Below the pieces are notes generated by a model, which saw only the letters and a program-made list of their open reading frames with translations, was not told the origin of the DNA and did no database searches. From positions 2,728,001 to 2,792,000 of the forward strand of contig JAGYIL010000001.1 of the NCBI GenBank assembly GCA_018402545.1: DNA of 64,000 nt. The letters run 5' to 3'. The DNA is from Saccharospirillum sp. (GTDB lineage Bacteria > Pseudomonadota > Gammaproteobacteria > Pseudomonadales > Natronospirillaceae). Both the position numbers and the translations under genes were made by a program. Of the stretch, positions 44,344 through 52,034 are shown piece after piece (position 1 is the stretch's first letter; the number at the start of each line of letters is the position of its first letter).

Positions 44344-45752
44344 GCCACCTGATGTACTCCATTCAGATAGACCAGCCCACCGCGATCGCCTGGGGCCTGA
44401 ACAGCCAGCAGGCCATGGTGTTTGCGCTGATCCACCAGTTGCCCACCTGGGCCGATTCCGTCCAGATTGAAGGCAACACCTGGTACCACCTGAGCAAGGG
44501 CAAGCTGATCAGCGAACTGCCCCTGCTGACTGACAAGCCGGACACGGCCTGGCGGTATTTGAGGCAACTGGTGGGCGCCGGCGTGATCGAGACCATGCCC
44601 ATCGGCAACCGGACCCATGTGCGGGTGACCAAGAAAGGCAAAGCCTGGAACCGCACCAAGGATGGAGAATTTTCCGAGGGTCGGAAAAATTTCCGACCCT
44701 CGGAAAAAAATCACCTGATGTACTCCATTCAGATCGACCAGCCCACCGGCATCGACTGGGGCCTGAACTGCCAGCAGGCCATGGTGTTCGCGTTAATCCA
44801 CCAGTTACCCACCTGGGCCGATTCCGCCCAGATCGAAGGCGACACGTGGTACCACCTGAGCAAGGGCAAGCTGATCAGCGAACTGCCCCTGCTGACCGAC
44901 AAGCCAGACACCGCCTGGCGTTACCTGAAACAACTGGTGGGCCTGGGGGTGATCGAAACCATGGCCATCGGCAACAAGACCCACGTGCGGGTAACCGAGC
45001 AGGGCAAGGCCTGGAACCGGGTGAAGCATGCGGATACGACACAGGGTCGGAAAAATATCCGACCCTGGGAAGAAAATCCGACCCCCGGAAAAATCTCCGA
45101 GGGGCGGAAAAATATCCAGCCCTCGGAAAAAAATCCGGCAAGGGTCGGAAAAATCTCCGAGCCAGGGTCGGAAAAAAATCCGACCGATGAGTATTACCAA
45201 GATCATAACTACCAGGATCAGAATATTTGCGCAGACCTCGCCGAAGCGAGGCCAGCGCCGGCAGCGGATTCCAACCCTCCCGATCCCGCTGTGTCAGACC
45301 CAACCCAGTCACTCAACGGCGAACTGGTCGACGACGATGTCGAAATCGTGCCCGGCTGGACATTCGCCAGGCTGATCGACCCACCCGAGCAAGACCCCGA
45401 AGCCGGCACCTACATCGCCCTGCCCCTTCGCAGCGACCAGCACCCGCCGGTGCACTTCGTCACTGAGCGAGACGTGCTGAACCTGGGGCAGGCCTACCGG
45501 GGCATCGACGTCGCCGACGAGCTGCGGGTGATGCTCGGCTGGTCGGTCGGCAACCCGGCCAAACGCAAAACCGCAGCCGGCATCCGAAAGTTCATCAGCA
45601 GCTGGCTCGGCCGGGCGAAGGCCAGCGGCGGCAGCCCATACCGCCAGAACACAACCCATCTGACCGGGTTCGAGAAAGCCGGTGCCGATGCCAAAACCAA
45701 ACGTCAGCGGGTGCGAGAAGCCCTGCGCGACATCCACGACACCAACTGGTGA
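44340..45752 (+). CDS. Phage replication initiator with duplicated winged-helix domain
   Basis: 470 residues. Two nearly identical winged-helix units (about residues 5-120 and 127-240; each with AMVFALIHQLPTWADS and GKLISELPLLTDKPDTAWRY) are each followed by a low-complexity stretch built on GRKNxRPSEKNP. The C-terminus (DVADELRVMLGWSVGNPAKR...ISSWLGRAKASGG) resembles the end of lambda O-type/DnaT-like initiators. The low-complexity codons form DNA iterons, probably the origin. Followed by a small winged-helix helper. Confidence 0.8.
   Translation: MSHLMYSIQIDQPTAIAWGLNSQQAMVFALIHQLPTWADSVQIEGNTWYHLSKGKLISELPLLTDKPDTAWRYLRQLVGAGVIETMPIGNRTHVRVTKKGKAWNRTKDGEFSEGRKNFRPSEKNHLMYSIQIDQPTGIDWGLNCQQAMVFALIHQLPTWADSAQIEGDTWYHLSKGKLISELPLLTDKPDTAWRYLKQLVGLGVIETMAIGNKTHVRVTEQGKAWNRVKHADTTQGRKNIRPWEENPTPGKISEGRKNIQPSEKNPARVGKISEPGSEKNPTDEYYQDHNYQDQNICADLAEARPAPAADSNPPDPAVSDPTQSLNGELVDDDVEIVPGWTFARLIDPPEQDPEAGTYIALPLRSDQHPPVHFVTERDVLNLGQAYRGIDVADELRVMLGWSVGNPAKRKTAAGIRKFISSWLGRAKASGGSPYRQNTTHLTGFEKAGADAKTKRQRVREALRDIHDTNW
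44346..45077 (+). repeat. 366-bp tandem duplication inside the replication gene
   Basis: CACCTGATGTACTCCATTCA occurs at 44346 and again at 44712, exactly 366 bp (122 codons) apart and in frame. By eye the two copies remain close to 90% identical in DNA, with mostly synonymous or conservative changes. This is a recent duplication that keeps the reading frame. Confidence 0.9.
44670..44707. repeat. 38-bp palindrome, iteron cluster 1 of the presumed origin
   Basis: TTTTCCGAGGGTCGGAAA (44670-44687) and its exact reverse complement (44690-44707) make an almost perfect 38-bp palindrome within the coding sequence. It marks the end of the first duplicated unit. Part of the same repeat family as cluster 2. 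Confidence 0.75.
45042..45185. repeat. Iteron cluster 2 of the presumed phage origin
   Basis: About seven copies of a unit close to GGTCGGAAAAATnTCCGA in 144 bp, each a short dyad (TCGGA/TCCGA) with an A-rich centre. They encode the GRKN/SEKNP low-complexity region. In lambda the origin iterons likewise lie inside the O gene, so this is the likely replication origin bound by the gene's own product. Confidence 0.75.
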
Positions 45753-45760
45753 GGTGACCC

Positions 45761-46036
45761 ATGATTCAAGGTTCAACAGCCCAGCAACTGACCCCAAACG
45801 AGCACGCCCACCTGAGCGGCGGCCGGTACCGGGTGTACAAGGTGATGAAAGACGGCCAATGGCGAACGCTGTGGCAGATCCAGAAAGCCGTGAAAGACCA
45901 GTTCAACACCCACTACAGCGAAACCACCATCAGCGCCCGCCTGCGGGATTTGCGCAAAGCCCGCCACGGTGGCCACACCGTGAACCACCGGCACAAGCCA
46001 GACGCCCCCTTTGAATACCAGCTGGAGGTAGACTGA
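45761..46036 (+). CDS. Small winged-helix phage protein
   Basis: 91 residues with GGRYRVYKVMKDGQWRTLWQ, QIQKAVKDQFNTHYSETTIS and ARLRDLRKARHGG, a wHTH that reads like a dissociation-type helix followed by a basic recognition helix. It follows the initiator gene and may help it load helicase. No classic helicase loader (P/DnaC) is visible. Confidence 0.65.
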   Translation: MIQGSTAQQLTPNEHAHLSGGRYRVYKVMKDGQWRTLWQIQKAVKDQFNTHYSETTISARLRDLRKARHGGHTVNHRHKPDAPFEYQLEVD

Positions 46037-46188
46037 TGGGCCGCAAACGGAAAGCACCAGAGCTGGTTGCCGTGCCCGTGCTGAAGCGTAAATTCGACAT
46101 CGACCGGGTACACCGCCACCAGAGTGAAGCCGGCACCAGAACACCGGTACCGCCGACCAGCAACCAGAAAACGGAGCCGAAGGCGTGA
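46036..46188 (+). CDS. Small basic phage protein
   Basis: 50 residues starting MGRKRKAPELVAVPVLKRKF, rich in Lys, Arg and Pro. ATG 46036 overlaps the upstream stop (TGATG), and its stop overlaps the next GTG start, so it is part of a tight operon. Function unknown. Too short for most gene finders but supported by both overlaps. Confidence 0.6.
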   Translation: MGRKRKAPELVAVPVLKRKFDIDRVHRHQSEAGTRTPVPPTSNQKTEPKA

Positions 46189-46640
46189 ATACACCCCACT
46201 GGATCATCGGCATCGACCCGGGCTCGAACGCCAGTGGCGTAGCCACCTACGAACACGGCAAGCTCGTGGCCCTGGCAATGATGACACTGCCGGAGCTGAT
46301 GCGGTTCATTGCCGAGCACGACTACCACTACGCCATCGAGGACGTAGCGGCCATAAAGCCCGTGTATGCCCGCAACAACAAAGGCAACCGCCAGGTGATA
46401 GGCCGCATCGCTCAGAACGTAGGCCAGGTGAAGCAAACCGGCCGGCACATCATCGAAACCCTGGAGCTGTACCAACGCCGGTACCGAACCTTCAAACCCC
46501 AAAGCGGCAACTGGGGCACGCTGAAACCGCAGATGGGCCGGGGAGTACTAGCACTGCGCACCGGCTGGGACGGCGACAGCAACAAAGACACCCGCGCCGC
46601 GGCCTTCTTCGGCTGGCTGGCGCTGAAAACCGGCGTCTGA
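46185..46640 (+). CDS. RuvC-like Holliday junction resolvase
   Basis: 151 residues from GTG 46185. RNase H-fold with the first acidic residue in IIGIDPGSNASGVA, a second in YHYAIEDVAAIKP, and C-terminal acidic DSNKDTRAAAFFGWL. This is the catalytic pattern of phage RuvC-type resolvases such as those replacing RusA. It would resolve replication or recombination intermediates before packaging. Confidence 0.8.
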   Translation: MNTPHWIIGIDPGSNASGVATYEHGKLVALAMMTLPELMRFIAEHDYHYAIEDVAAIKPVYARNNKGNRQVIGRIAQNVGQVKQTGRHIIETLELYQRRYRTFKPQSGNWGTLKPQMGRGVLALRTGWDGDSNKDTRAAAFFGWLALKTGV

Positions 46641-46643
46641 CCC

Positions 46644-47000
46644 ATGAACTCGAAAGGCCCCAGCCTAACCAAGAAGAAACGGCCGCTGGCCACCTGCTCC
46701 GAATGCCAGGGCCGGGGCACCACCAAAGGCCTGTTCTTCGAAATGACCTGCCCTGGGTGCAACGGCGGCGGTGTAGTGGACAAACAGACTGGGCAAGCCC
46801 TGGACCCGGAAGTGCTGGTACTGGAGCTGCGTATGAGGCTGAACGACCGGGCCAACACCATAACCCGGCTGGAAGCCGAACTGGCAGACCTAGAGCCTTA
46901 CCGGCGCCAGAAACAACAAGCGGACCTGGCCAAGGCCATGTACCCGCGTGACGAAGCAAACGGCCGTGCTAAAACCAGGCGCGGCGGCTATGGAGACTGA
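46644..47000 (+). CDS. Phage protein with DnaJ-type zinc finger
   Basis: 118 residues with two CxxCxGxG-like motifs, CSECQGRGTTKG and CPGCNGGGVVD, which make one zinc site as in DnaJ and in lambda Q-type proteins. A coiled helix follows (LVLELRMRLNDRANTITRLE). It may be an auxiliary nucleic-acid-binding factor; not enough to call it Q. Confidence 0.65.
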   Translation: MNSKGPSLTKKKRPLATCSECQGRGTTKGLFFEMTCPGCNGGGVVDKQTGQALDPEVLVLELRMRLNDRANTITRLEAELADLEPYRRQKQQADLAKAMYPRDEANGRAKTRRGGYGD

Positions 47001-47003
47001 TAG

Positions 47004-47087
47004 ATGACGCCCGACAAACTGGAAGAACGCCTGGAAGAGTGGGCCCGCTGGATTGTTGCTGAGCTGTACCTACTAATTGGGGTATAG
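47004..47087 (+). pseudogene. Truncated start of a Q-like/late-regulator gene
   Basis: A 27-codon frame, MTPDKLEERLEEWARWIVAE then LYLLIGV and stop. Its first 20 residues resemble the beginning of phage late antiterminator-type proteins. The frame enters AT-rich DNA at about 47070 and stops at once. It looks like a gene cut by insertion of the cargo island. Family assignment is by eye. Confidence 0.5.
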
Positions 47088-47688
47088 TTATTCGTCATCT
47101 GAATATGGTGAAAATGATGCCACCAGCCGGTGGCTGCAAATATCACCTGCGAGTCAAATTAGCACTGATTCGGCCACTGTAGGCCTATATATATACACCA
47201 GTAATGGTAACTGGGACGAAATGCGCCGTATTTGAGTATGCTGGCCTGCCAACGCAACTCTCTTGCGTCAAAGTAAAAAAGTGTGTACGAAACCAATCTA
47301 GAATGTAGTGATGCTCAGTACTAGCCGCCTGGTAATTCTATAAACAAAACCTAAAAACCCCAAGCGGACCTTCTATTTCAACCTTTGTCTCGTAAAAGCT
47401 TTCATCACTTTACCTATCCGAGTCCTCATTAAGGGCCAAGTGTAGGAATGCGCTAATGAAACTTCTTACAGACCCTAGCTTGCCAAAATATTCTCGCAAT
47501 GCCATGGTTATCAGTTAGTGTAGGCAAAGTAGTTTCTCCTTACCAAGCTAACTGGAGCCATTCAGAACCAATATGATCCTGAACCGTTCTGTAGCATACT
47601 GCAGCCTAATATGAGTCAGCAGGCTTAAATCAAACCACCACCGATTTAGCCATGGCCCAAAATATATGATTGAGTAAGCAGCTTATCG
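47088..47688. other. AT-rich non-coding left edge of the cargo island
   Basis: Some 600 bp without a plausible gene. It has many stops in all frames, a TATATATATA stretch at about 47190, and near the right end a CCACCGAT/ATCGGTGG inverted pair (47638-47645 and 47685-47692) about 57 bp before the SMEK gene start, which could be an operator. No tRNA or terminator recognised. Confidence 0.5.
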
Positions 47689-47748
47689 GTGGGCTACATA
47701 CCTGATTCGCACGCCACTGTGCTTTGCGCTAGTCTGATAGGAGGAAAT

Positions 47749-48762
47749 GTGAGCATTAAGTCCCATAGATACTTCGAAGATATTATCATGTACCTCTCTG
47801 TTCTGAGATATATTTTTAAATCTCGTTCAAAAAAGGGCTACTACGATCTTAATAAGAAGGCGGAGTCATTCTTCAAAGACACTCTAAACATAATTTACGA
47901 GTGGCAGTTAGTTGACTTAAACAAAATCCAAAGAAATTATGCTGCTATTGATCTAGCGGATGAAAATGCTTCAGTTTGTGTTCAAGTAACTGCAGAGAGT
48001 CGATCCCCAAAAATAGCCAAAACTCTCAAGGTTTTTTTCGAGAAAAAACTAGAGAAAAAATACAAGAGGATCGTTATTCTAATCATTACGGACAGACCAT
48101 CATATAGTAGAGATTTTCCAGTTCCGAAAAAAAATTTCGACTTTGACAAGAATCGGGACATTATAGATATTGATGACTTGTTGGATGATATTGAAGAACT
48201 CCCACTAGCGAGATTAGAGGCTTTACATAACTATGTGAAGAATGAATTGAGAGAAATAGTTTCCTCAGTTGCAGAACCAGGAAGTCTTCTTGCTAGCGTC
48301 GAACGTCCAGCAAAAAGTCCCGCCAATAACGGATTGAAACTTTTCGAATTCCTCGACTACGATACTGAAGAACTCCAAAAAGGTATCGACGACCTTAAGC
48401 TATTTTACGAAAAACTAACATCCATCCCAAAAGCGATCAGAGAGTACTTGTTTGCGATAGTATGGTATGGAGATGAATCTACAATTTTTGGCAATTCAAG
48501 GTTAGTCATCATTCCTGTAGATCTCGAAAAAAGGATGAATATTTCCAACAGAAAAAGTGTGGATTTATACAAAGTACTAGAACAAAAAAAACTTGTATCA
48601 GCAGAAGATATTGATGGGACACAATACCTGGAAGCATCATTTTTTATGGATACTGGCGTGGAGCTATTCTCAGTATTAAAGGATTTTTCAGTAGAAGAAC
48701 ATGTACTTATCGACCTCTTGGTTAATTGCAATTTCGAGCGGCTTGATAAAAGCGATAATTAA
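47749..48762 (+). CDS. SMEK-domain protein (candidate defence gene)
   Basis: 337 residues from GTG 47749, preceded by a strong AGGAGG; the frame opens at 47689 without a ribosome site. The N-terminal ~75 residues (YFEDIIMYLSVLRYIFKSRS, YYDLNKKAESFFKDTLNIIY, AAIDLADENASVCVQVTAES) match the SMEK domain. A central nuclease-like alpha/beta part (RIVILIITDRPSYSR, IIDIDDLLDDI) and a helical tail follow. SMEK domains occur in defence-type genes. Low GC marks it as acquired. Confidence 0.75.
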   Translation: MSIKSHRYFEDIIMYLSVLRYIFKSRSKKGYYDLNKKAESFFKDTLNIIYEWQLVDLNKIQRNYAAIDLADENASVCVQVTAESRSPKIAKTLKVFFEKKLEKKYKRIVILIITDRPSYSRDFPVPKKNFDFDKNRDIIDIDDLLDDIEELPLARLEALHNYVKNELREIVSSVAEPGSLLASVERPAKSPANNGLKLFEFLDYDTEELQKGIDDLKLFYEKLTSIPKAIREYLFAIVWYGDESTIFGNSRLVIIPVDLEKRMNISNRKSVDLYKVLEQKKLVSAEDIDGTQYLEASFFMDTGVELFSVLKDFSVEEHVLIDLLVNCNFERLDKSDN

Positions 48763-48804
48763 ACCCAATAGCAATAATATAGTTACACCACGATATAAAG
48801 TTAC

Positions 48805-49887
48805 GCGGTTTCGTATAATAAGTGCAATTGGATAGAGAGAGAGGTCAGCTGGTAGACTCAGCACCTTCCTCCGCCAAGAGAAAAAGCACTTATGAGTTAC
48901 AACCAGCTGACCAGTAATGAACGATACCAAATTTATGCGCTAATGAAAGCAGGACATTCACAAAAAAGCATAGCCGATGTGTTGGGCAGAAGTGCATCCA
49001 CCATCAGTCGGGAGCTGCAAAGGAACCGTGGTCTGCGTGGCTACAGGCCTAAGCAAGCCCAGGAGTTTTCCGATAAGCGTCGCTGCGAGGCACATAAGGC
49101 GATCAAGGTCACGAATAGTGTCCGACACATGATTGAACAGCTGATTCGTCAGGATCTAAGCCCACAACAGGTTTCCAGCTATCTTGAAAAACATGCAGGA
49201 GTGTCGCTGCACCATGAGACGATCTATCAGATCATTCTCGCGGATAAAGCCAATGGTGGGGACCTCTATAAGCACTTGAGAGTGGCCTCGAAACGGTATC
49301 GAAGGCGCTACGGTCATTATGATCGCCGTGGCAAGCTCAAGAATCGTGTGAGCATTGACGATCGCCCAGCGATTGTTGATAGCCGCAGTCGAGTCGGGGA
49401 CTGGGAAGGCGACACAGTTATAGGAAAAGGCCATCAAGGTGCGCTTCTAACTATGGTCGAGCGGAAAACACTGTACACGGTGATCGCAAGGCTTCCTGGA
49501 AAAAATGCAAACGCACTTGCAGATGCTGCTATCGAAAGCATGGCTCAATACCGGGACAGGGTAAAAACGATTACATTGGATAACGGGCTGGAGTTTGCCG
49601 AACACGAAGCCATAGCTGCGGGACTGAAAGCGAACATTTACTTCGCACATCCCTACGCCTCATGGGAGCGTGGCACCAACGAGAACACAAACGGGCTGAT
49701 ACGTCAGTACTTTCCCAAGGGAACTGACTTCAACACAGTAACCGATGAACAAATCCAGTTTGTCATGGACAGACTAAATTCCAGGCCAAGAGCTACGAGA
49801 GGTGGAAAGTCACCGAATGAACTATTTCTGGGGCAGCAAGTTAATTTGCTTGCTGCATAATTAATTGCACTTATTACTTGAAACCGG
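48805..49887. mobile_element. IS30-family insertion sequence
   Basis: About 1.08 kb. Terminal inverted repeats at 48806-48829 and 49863-49886 (CGGTTTC..TAATAAGTGCAATT) match at 22 of 24 positions. A GTTAC direct repeat flanks it at 48800-48804 and 49888-49892 and may include the target duplication. It contains one complete transposase gene and looks intact. Confidence 0.88.
48892..49860 (+). CDS. IS30-family transposase
   Basis: 322 residues. N-terminal HTH (YQIYALMKAGHSQKSIADVL, GRSASTISRELQRNRG) and a DDE catalytic core: Asp in DSRSRVGDWEGDTVIGKGH, Asp in TITLDNGLEFAEHE and Glu in RGTNENTNGLIRQYFPKGTD. The last matches the IS30 consensus exactly. Full length, so possibly active. Confidence 0.95.
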   Translation: MSYNQLTSNERYQIYALMKAGHSQKSIADVLGRSASTISRELQRNRGLRGYRPKQAQEFSDKRRCEAHKAIKVTNSVRHMIEQLIRQDLSPQQVSSYLEKHAGVSLHHETIYQIILADKANGGDLYKHLRVASKRYRRRYGHYDRRGKLKNRVSIDDRPAIVDSRSRVGDWEGDTVIGKGHQGALLTMVERKTLYTVIARLPGKNANALADAAIESMAQYRDRVKTITLDNGLEFAEHEAIAAGLKANIYFAHPYASWERGTNENTNGLIRQYFPKGTDFNTVTDEQIQFVMDRLNSRPRATRGGKSPNELFLGQQVNLLAA

Positions 49888-49892
49888 GTTAC

Positions 49893-50205
49893 TTACGATT
49901 TCAAACACTAGCAGATATGGCATGGAGTTAATTGAGAGTTCTTACAGTGCGTTGCAAGCAAAAGTCTCAAAATGATATGCTTAGTACTTTAATTCGCAAG
50001 TTATGCGCATAGCAGAACACTCACCTGATAGCCGCACAAAACTTCAATCACAATAAGCCATCCAAAAAAGGCATACATCTTTGTTACAATCCAACACTAG
50101 CGTTTTCGAAAGTACAAAAATCAAAATATCATGATTGATTGCGACTTTTTACCTCTTCATTTTGCTCAACATGTAAATGTCGACGAGCTTTAGTCCGAAC
50201 AATAT
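49893..50205. other. Non-coding AT-rich gap before the NTase operon
   Basis: About 310 bp between the IS and the promoter of the next operon. No open frame of note and no recognised RNA. The region is interrupted by stops on both strands and contains no clear hairpin. Confidence 0.5.
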
Positions 50206-50233
50206 TTGCCATACAATCACATTGTGGTAGATT
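50206..50233 (+). promoter_or_regulatory. Candidate promoter/operator of the NTase-DUF262 operon
   Basis: TTGCCA (50206-50211) and TAGATT (50228-50233) with 16 bp spacing. The spacer holds a perfect dyad ACAAT-CAC-ATTGT at 50213-50225, well placed for a repressor. It lies about 40 bp upstream of a strong ribosome site. Confidence 0.55.
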
Positions 50234-50271
50234 CTAGCTTAAATCAGTAGGAGTAAGGAAGGGAGCCGACA

Positions 50272-50310
50272 ATGAAAGTCATTTTAGTAAGAAAAATTTA
50301 TGAATCTTAA
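50272..50310 (+). CDS. 12-codon leader peptide overlapping the NTase start
   Basis: MKVILVRKIYES, with AAGGAAGGGAG just upstream, the best ribosome site in the area. It ends at 50310, 11 bases into the NTase gene in another frame. The NTase ATG at 50300 itself has no good ribosome site, so coupled initiation from this short frame is likely. It could instead be a chance frame. Confidence 0.45.
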   Translation: MKVILVRKIYES

Positions 50311-50896
50311 CCAACTCAAAGAGGACATACTAAAGAAGGATCCCAGAGATTTCGTTGAGGAAAACATTATACTTGGCAATAGCCCATATGTAACCGCAGA
50401 TCAGTTAGAGATCATCCGTGATGCTGTATCAAAAGCAACCGGAGTTCATATCTCACCTGATGAAGTAAAGATTGTCGGCTCTGCAAAACTGGGTTTTGGA
50501 CTGTTCGAGAAGAAAAAAAAAGGACATTCTACTTTACCAGCGTTCCGCGAGTTTAATGGGGATTCAGACATAGATATAGCATTTGTGTCTCCAACCTTAT
50601 TTGACGCAGTTTGGTCTGAATTATCCACATATGCGATTGGCAAACCTTGGATGCCTTTTCGCATGAACAAGTTGGGAGATTATTTTATCTATGGATGGAT
50701 AAGACCCGACCATATTCCCAAAGAAGCAAGACTCTTAACCTATGATTCCTGGAGAGATACCATTCGCACTCTCACTGCTTCACCAGATTTCAATAGGCGA
50801 AAACTGAGCGGGGCAATCTATCGTAATTCCGAGTTTCTTAAAAAATATCAAATACGTGGTATTTCACATTGCAAAGCAATATTGGAGTCAGTATGA
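50300..50896 (+). CDS. Nucleotidyltransferase-fold protein, partner of DUF262 gene
   Basis: 198 residues with the minimal NTase signature: IVGSAKLGFGLFEKKKKG (Gly-Ser motif) followed by DSDIDIAFVS (DxD metal residues). A C-terminal helical part has YDSWRDTIRTLTASPDFNRR. The active-site residues are present, so it may transfer nucleotides, as do MNT/MenT/AbiE-type toxins. Its stop overlaps the ATG of the DUF262 gene (ATGA), so they form a two-gene unit. I do not recognise a named system. Confidence 0.75.
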   Translation: MNLNQLKEDILKKDPRDFVEENIILGNSPYVTADQLEIIRDAVSKATGVHISPDEVKIVGSAKLGFGLFEKKKKGHSTLPAFREFNGDSDIDIAFVSPTLFDAVWSELSTYAIGKPWMPFRMNKLGDYFIYGWIRPDHIPKEARLLTYDSWRDTIRTLTASPDFNRRKLSGAIYRNSEFLKKYQIRGISHCKAILESV

Positions 50897-51927
50897 AAAC
50901 AGCACCTACCAATAAAAAGATTAGAGAGCTGATTTCTTTGGTGAAGGAGGAGAAGCTAGTCCCGAGGCCAGAATTTCAGCGTAGGCTAGTTTGGTCAAGG
51001 GAAGATAAAAATCATTTTTTAGACAGTGTTTTAAGAGGCTACCCCTTCCCAGAAATTTATTTTGCAGATGGTGATGTTGATCTAGAAACGGGCGCTGGCA
51101 CTCAACTATTAGTAGATGGATTGCAGCGAGTAAGTACATTAATTCAGTACTTTGACGGCGATCCGGACTTAAAGTTGACCACTATTAATAGTTACAGGGA
51201 ACTTGATGAAGGAAGAAAGAGAGCATTCCTTCAATATGATGTTGCAGTCCGTGACCTAGGATCGCTCTCCAAATCAGAGATAATCGAAGTTTTTAGACGC
51301 CTTAACGCTACAAAATACTCACTGCTTGACATAGAAGTTAATAATGCAGTGTACGCAGGCGAACTTAAGACATTCTGTGAAAGATTTTCTCAAAACAAGT
51401 TTTTTGAAAATCATAAGGTTTTCAACGCACTTGACTACAAGCGAATGGGCGACCTCCGATTCTCTCTTTCAATTGTGGCCACTATGCTTCAAGGCTACTT
51501 CAATAGAGATGACGCTTTTGAAGAATTGCTAAGCAGATACAACGATGACTTTCCTGAACAGGAAAAAATCCAAGAGAGAATAGATAGAACGATCGACTAT
51601 ATTGAAGAGTGTGGGTTTGAGCCTAAATCTCGGGCATGGAAAAAAGCCGATCTTTTTACACTATTCTCAGAAACAGATCGGATGCTTCATTTCAGTAAAC
51701 TAAACACACAACCGCATGAACTAGTGGAGGCTTTGGAATCTTTTTATCAATCAGTCGAGAACTCAAGTATCGGTTCACCAACCCTTTTTGGAATATACTA
51801 CAAAGCAGCCTTACAAGCATCAAATGATAGAATCAACAGGGTTCGTAGGGGGTTGATAATAGAGGGTGTTATGCTAGGTTTGGGCGAGGACGATATAAGA
51901 AAACAATTGAGCAGCCAGGGACTGTAA
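50893..51927 (+). CDS. DUF262 (ParB/GmrS-like) protein
   Basis: 344 residues from ATG 50893. The DUF262 N-terminus reads LVPRPEFQRRLVWSREDKNH, FLDSVLRGYPFPEIYF and the diagnostic LLVDGLQRVSTLIQYFDGD (DGxQR). The rest is helical. It lacks the HNH DUF1524 half found in GmrSD-type restriction proteins. It would act as an NTPase or nucleic-acid-sensing subunit paired with the NTase. Low GC, acquired. Confidence 0.82.
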   Translation: MKTAPTNKKIRELISLVKEEKLVPRPEFQRRLVWSREDKNHFLDSVLRGYPFPEIYFADGDVDLETGAGTQLLVDGLQRVSTLIQYFDGDPDLKLTTINSYRELDEGRKRAFLQYDVAVRDLGSLSKSEIIEVFRRLNATKYSLLDIEVNNAVYAGELKTFCERFSQNKFFENHKVFNALDYKRMGDLRFSLSIVATMLQGYFNRDDAFEELLSRYNDDFPEQEKIQERIDRTIDYIEECGFEPKSRAWKKADLFTLFSETDRMLHFSKLNTQPHELVEALESFYQSVENSSIGSPTLFGIYYKAALQASNDRINRVRRGLIIEGVMLGLGEDDIRKQLSSQGL

Positions 51928-52034
51928 TTGCGAACTATTAGCCACGTGGCGACCGATTCTCCGTCGCTTCGTGGACGTTCACAGGCGAGTAGGTCGAGTT
52001 GGCGTAGTATAATTCAGAGGTAAAACCAAGCTAA

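Noticed and set aside
45042-45185. Possible CRISPR array from regularly spaced TCGGAAAAAT units
   Set aside because: Units are only about 16 bp with almost no spacers, lie in a coding frame and no cas genes are near; origin iterons fit better.
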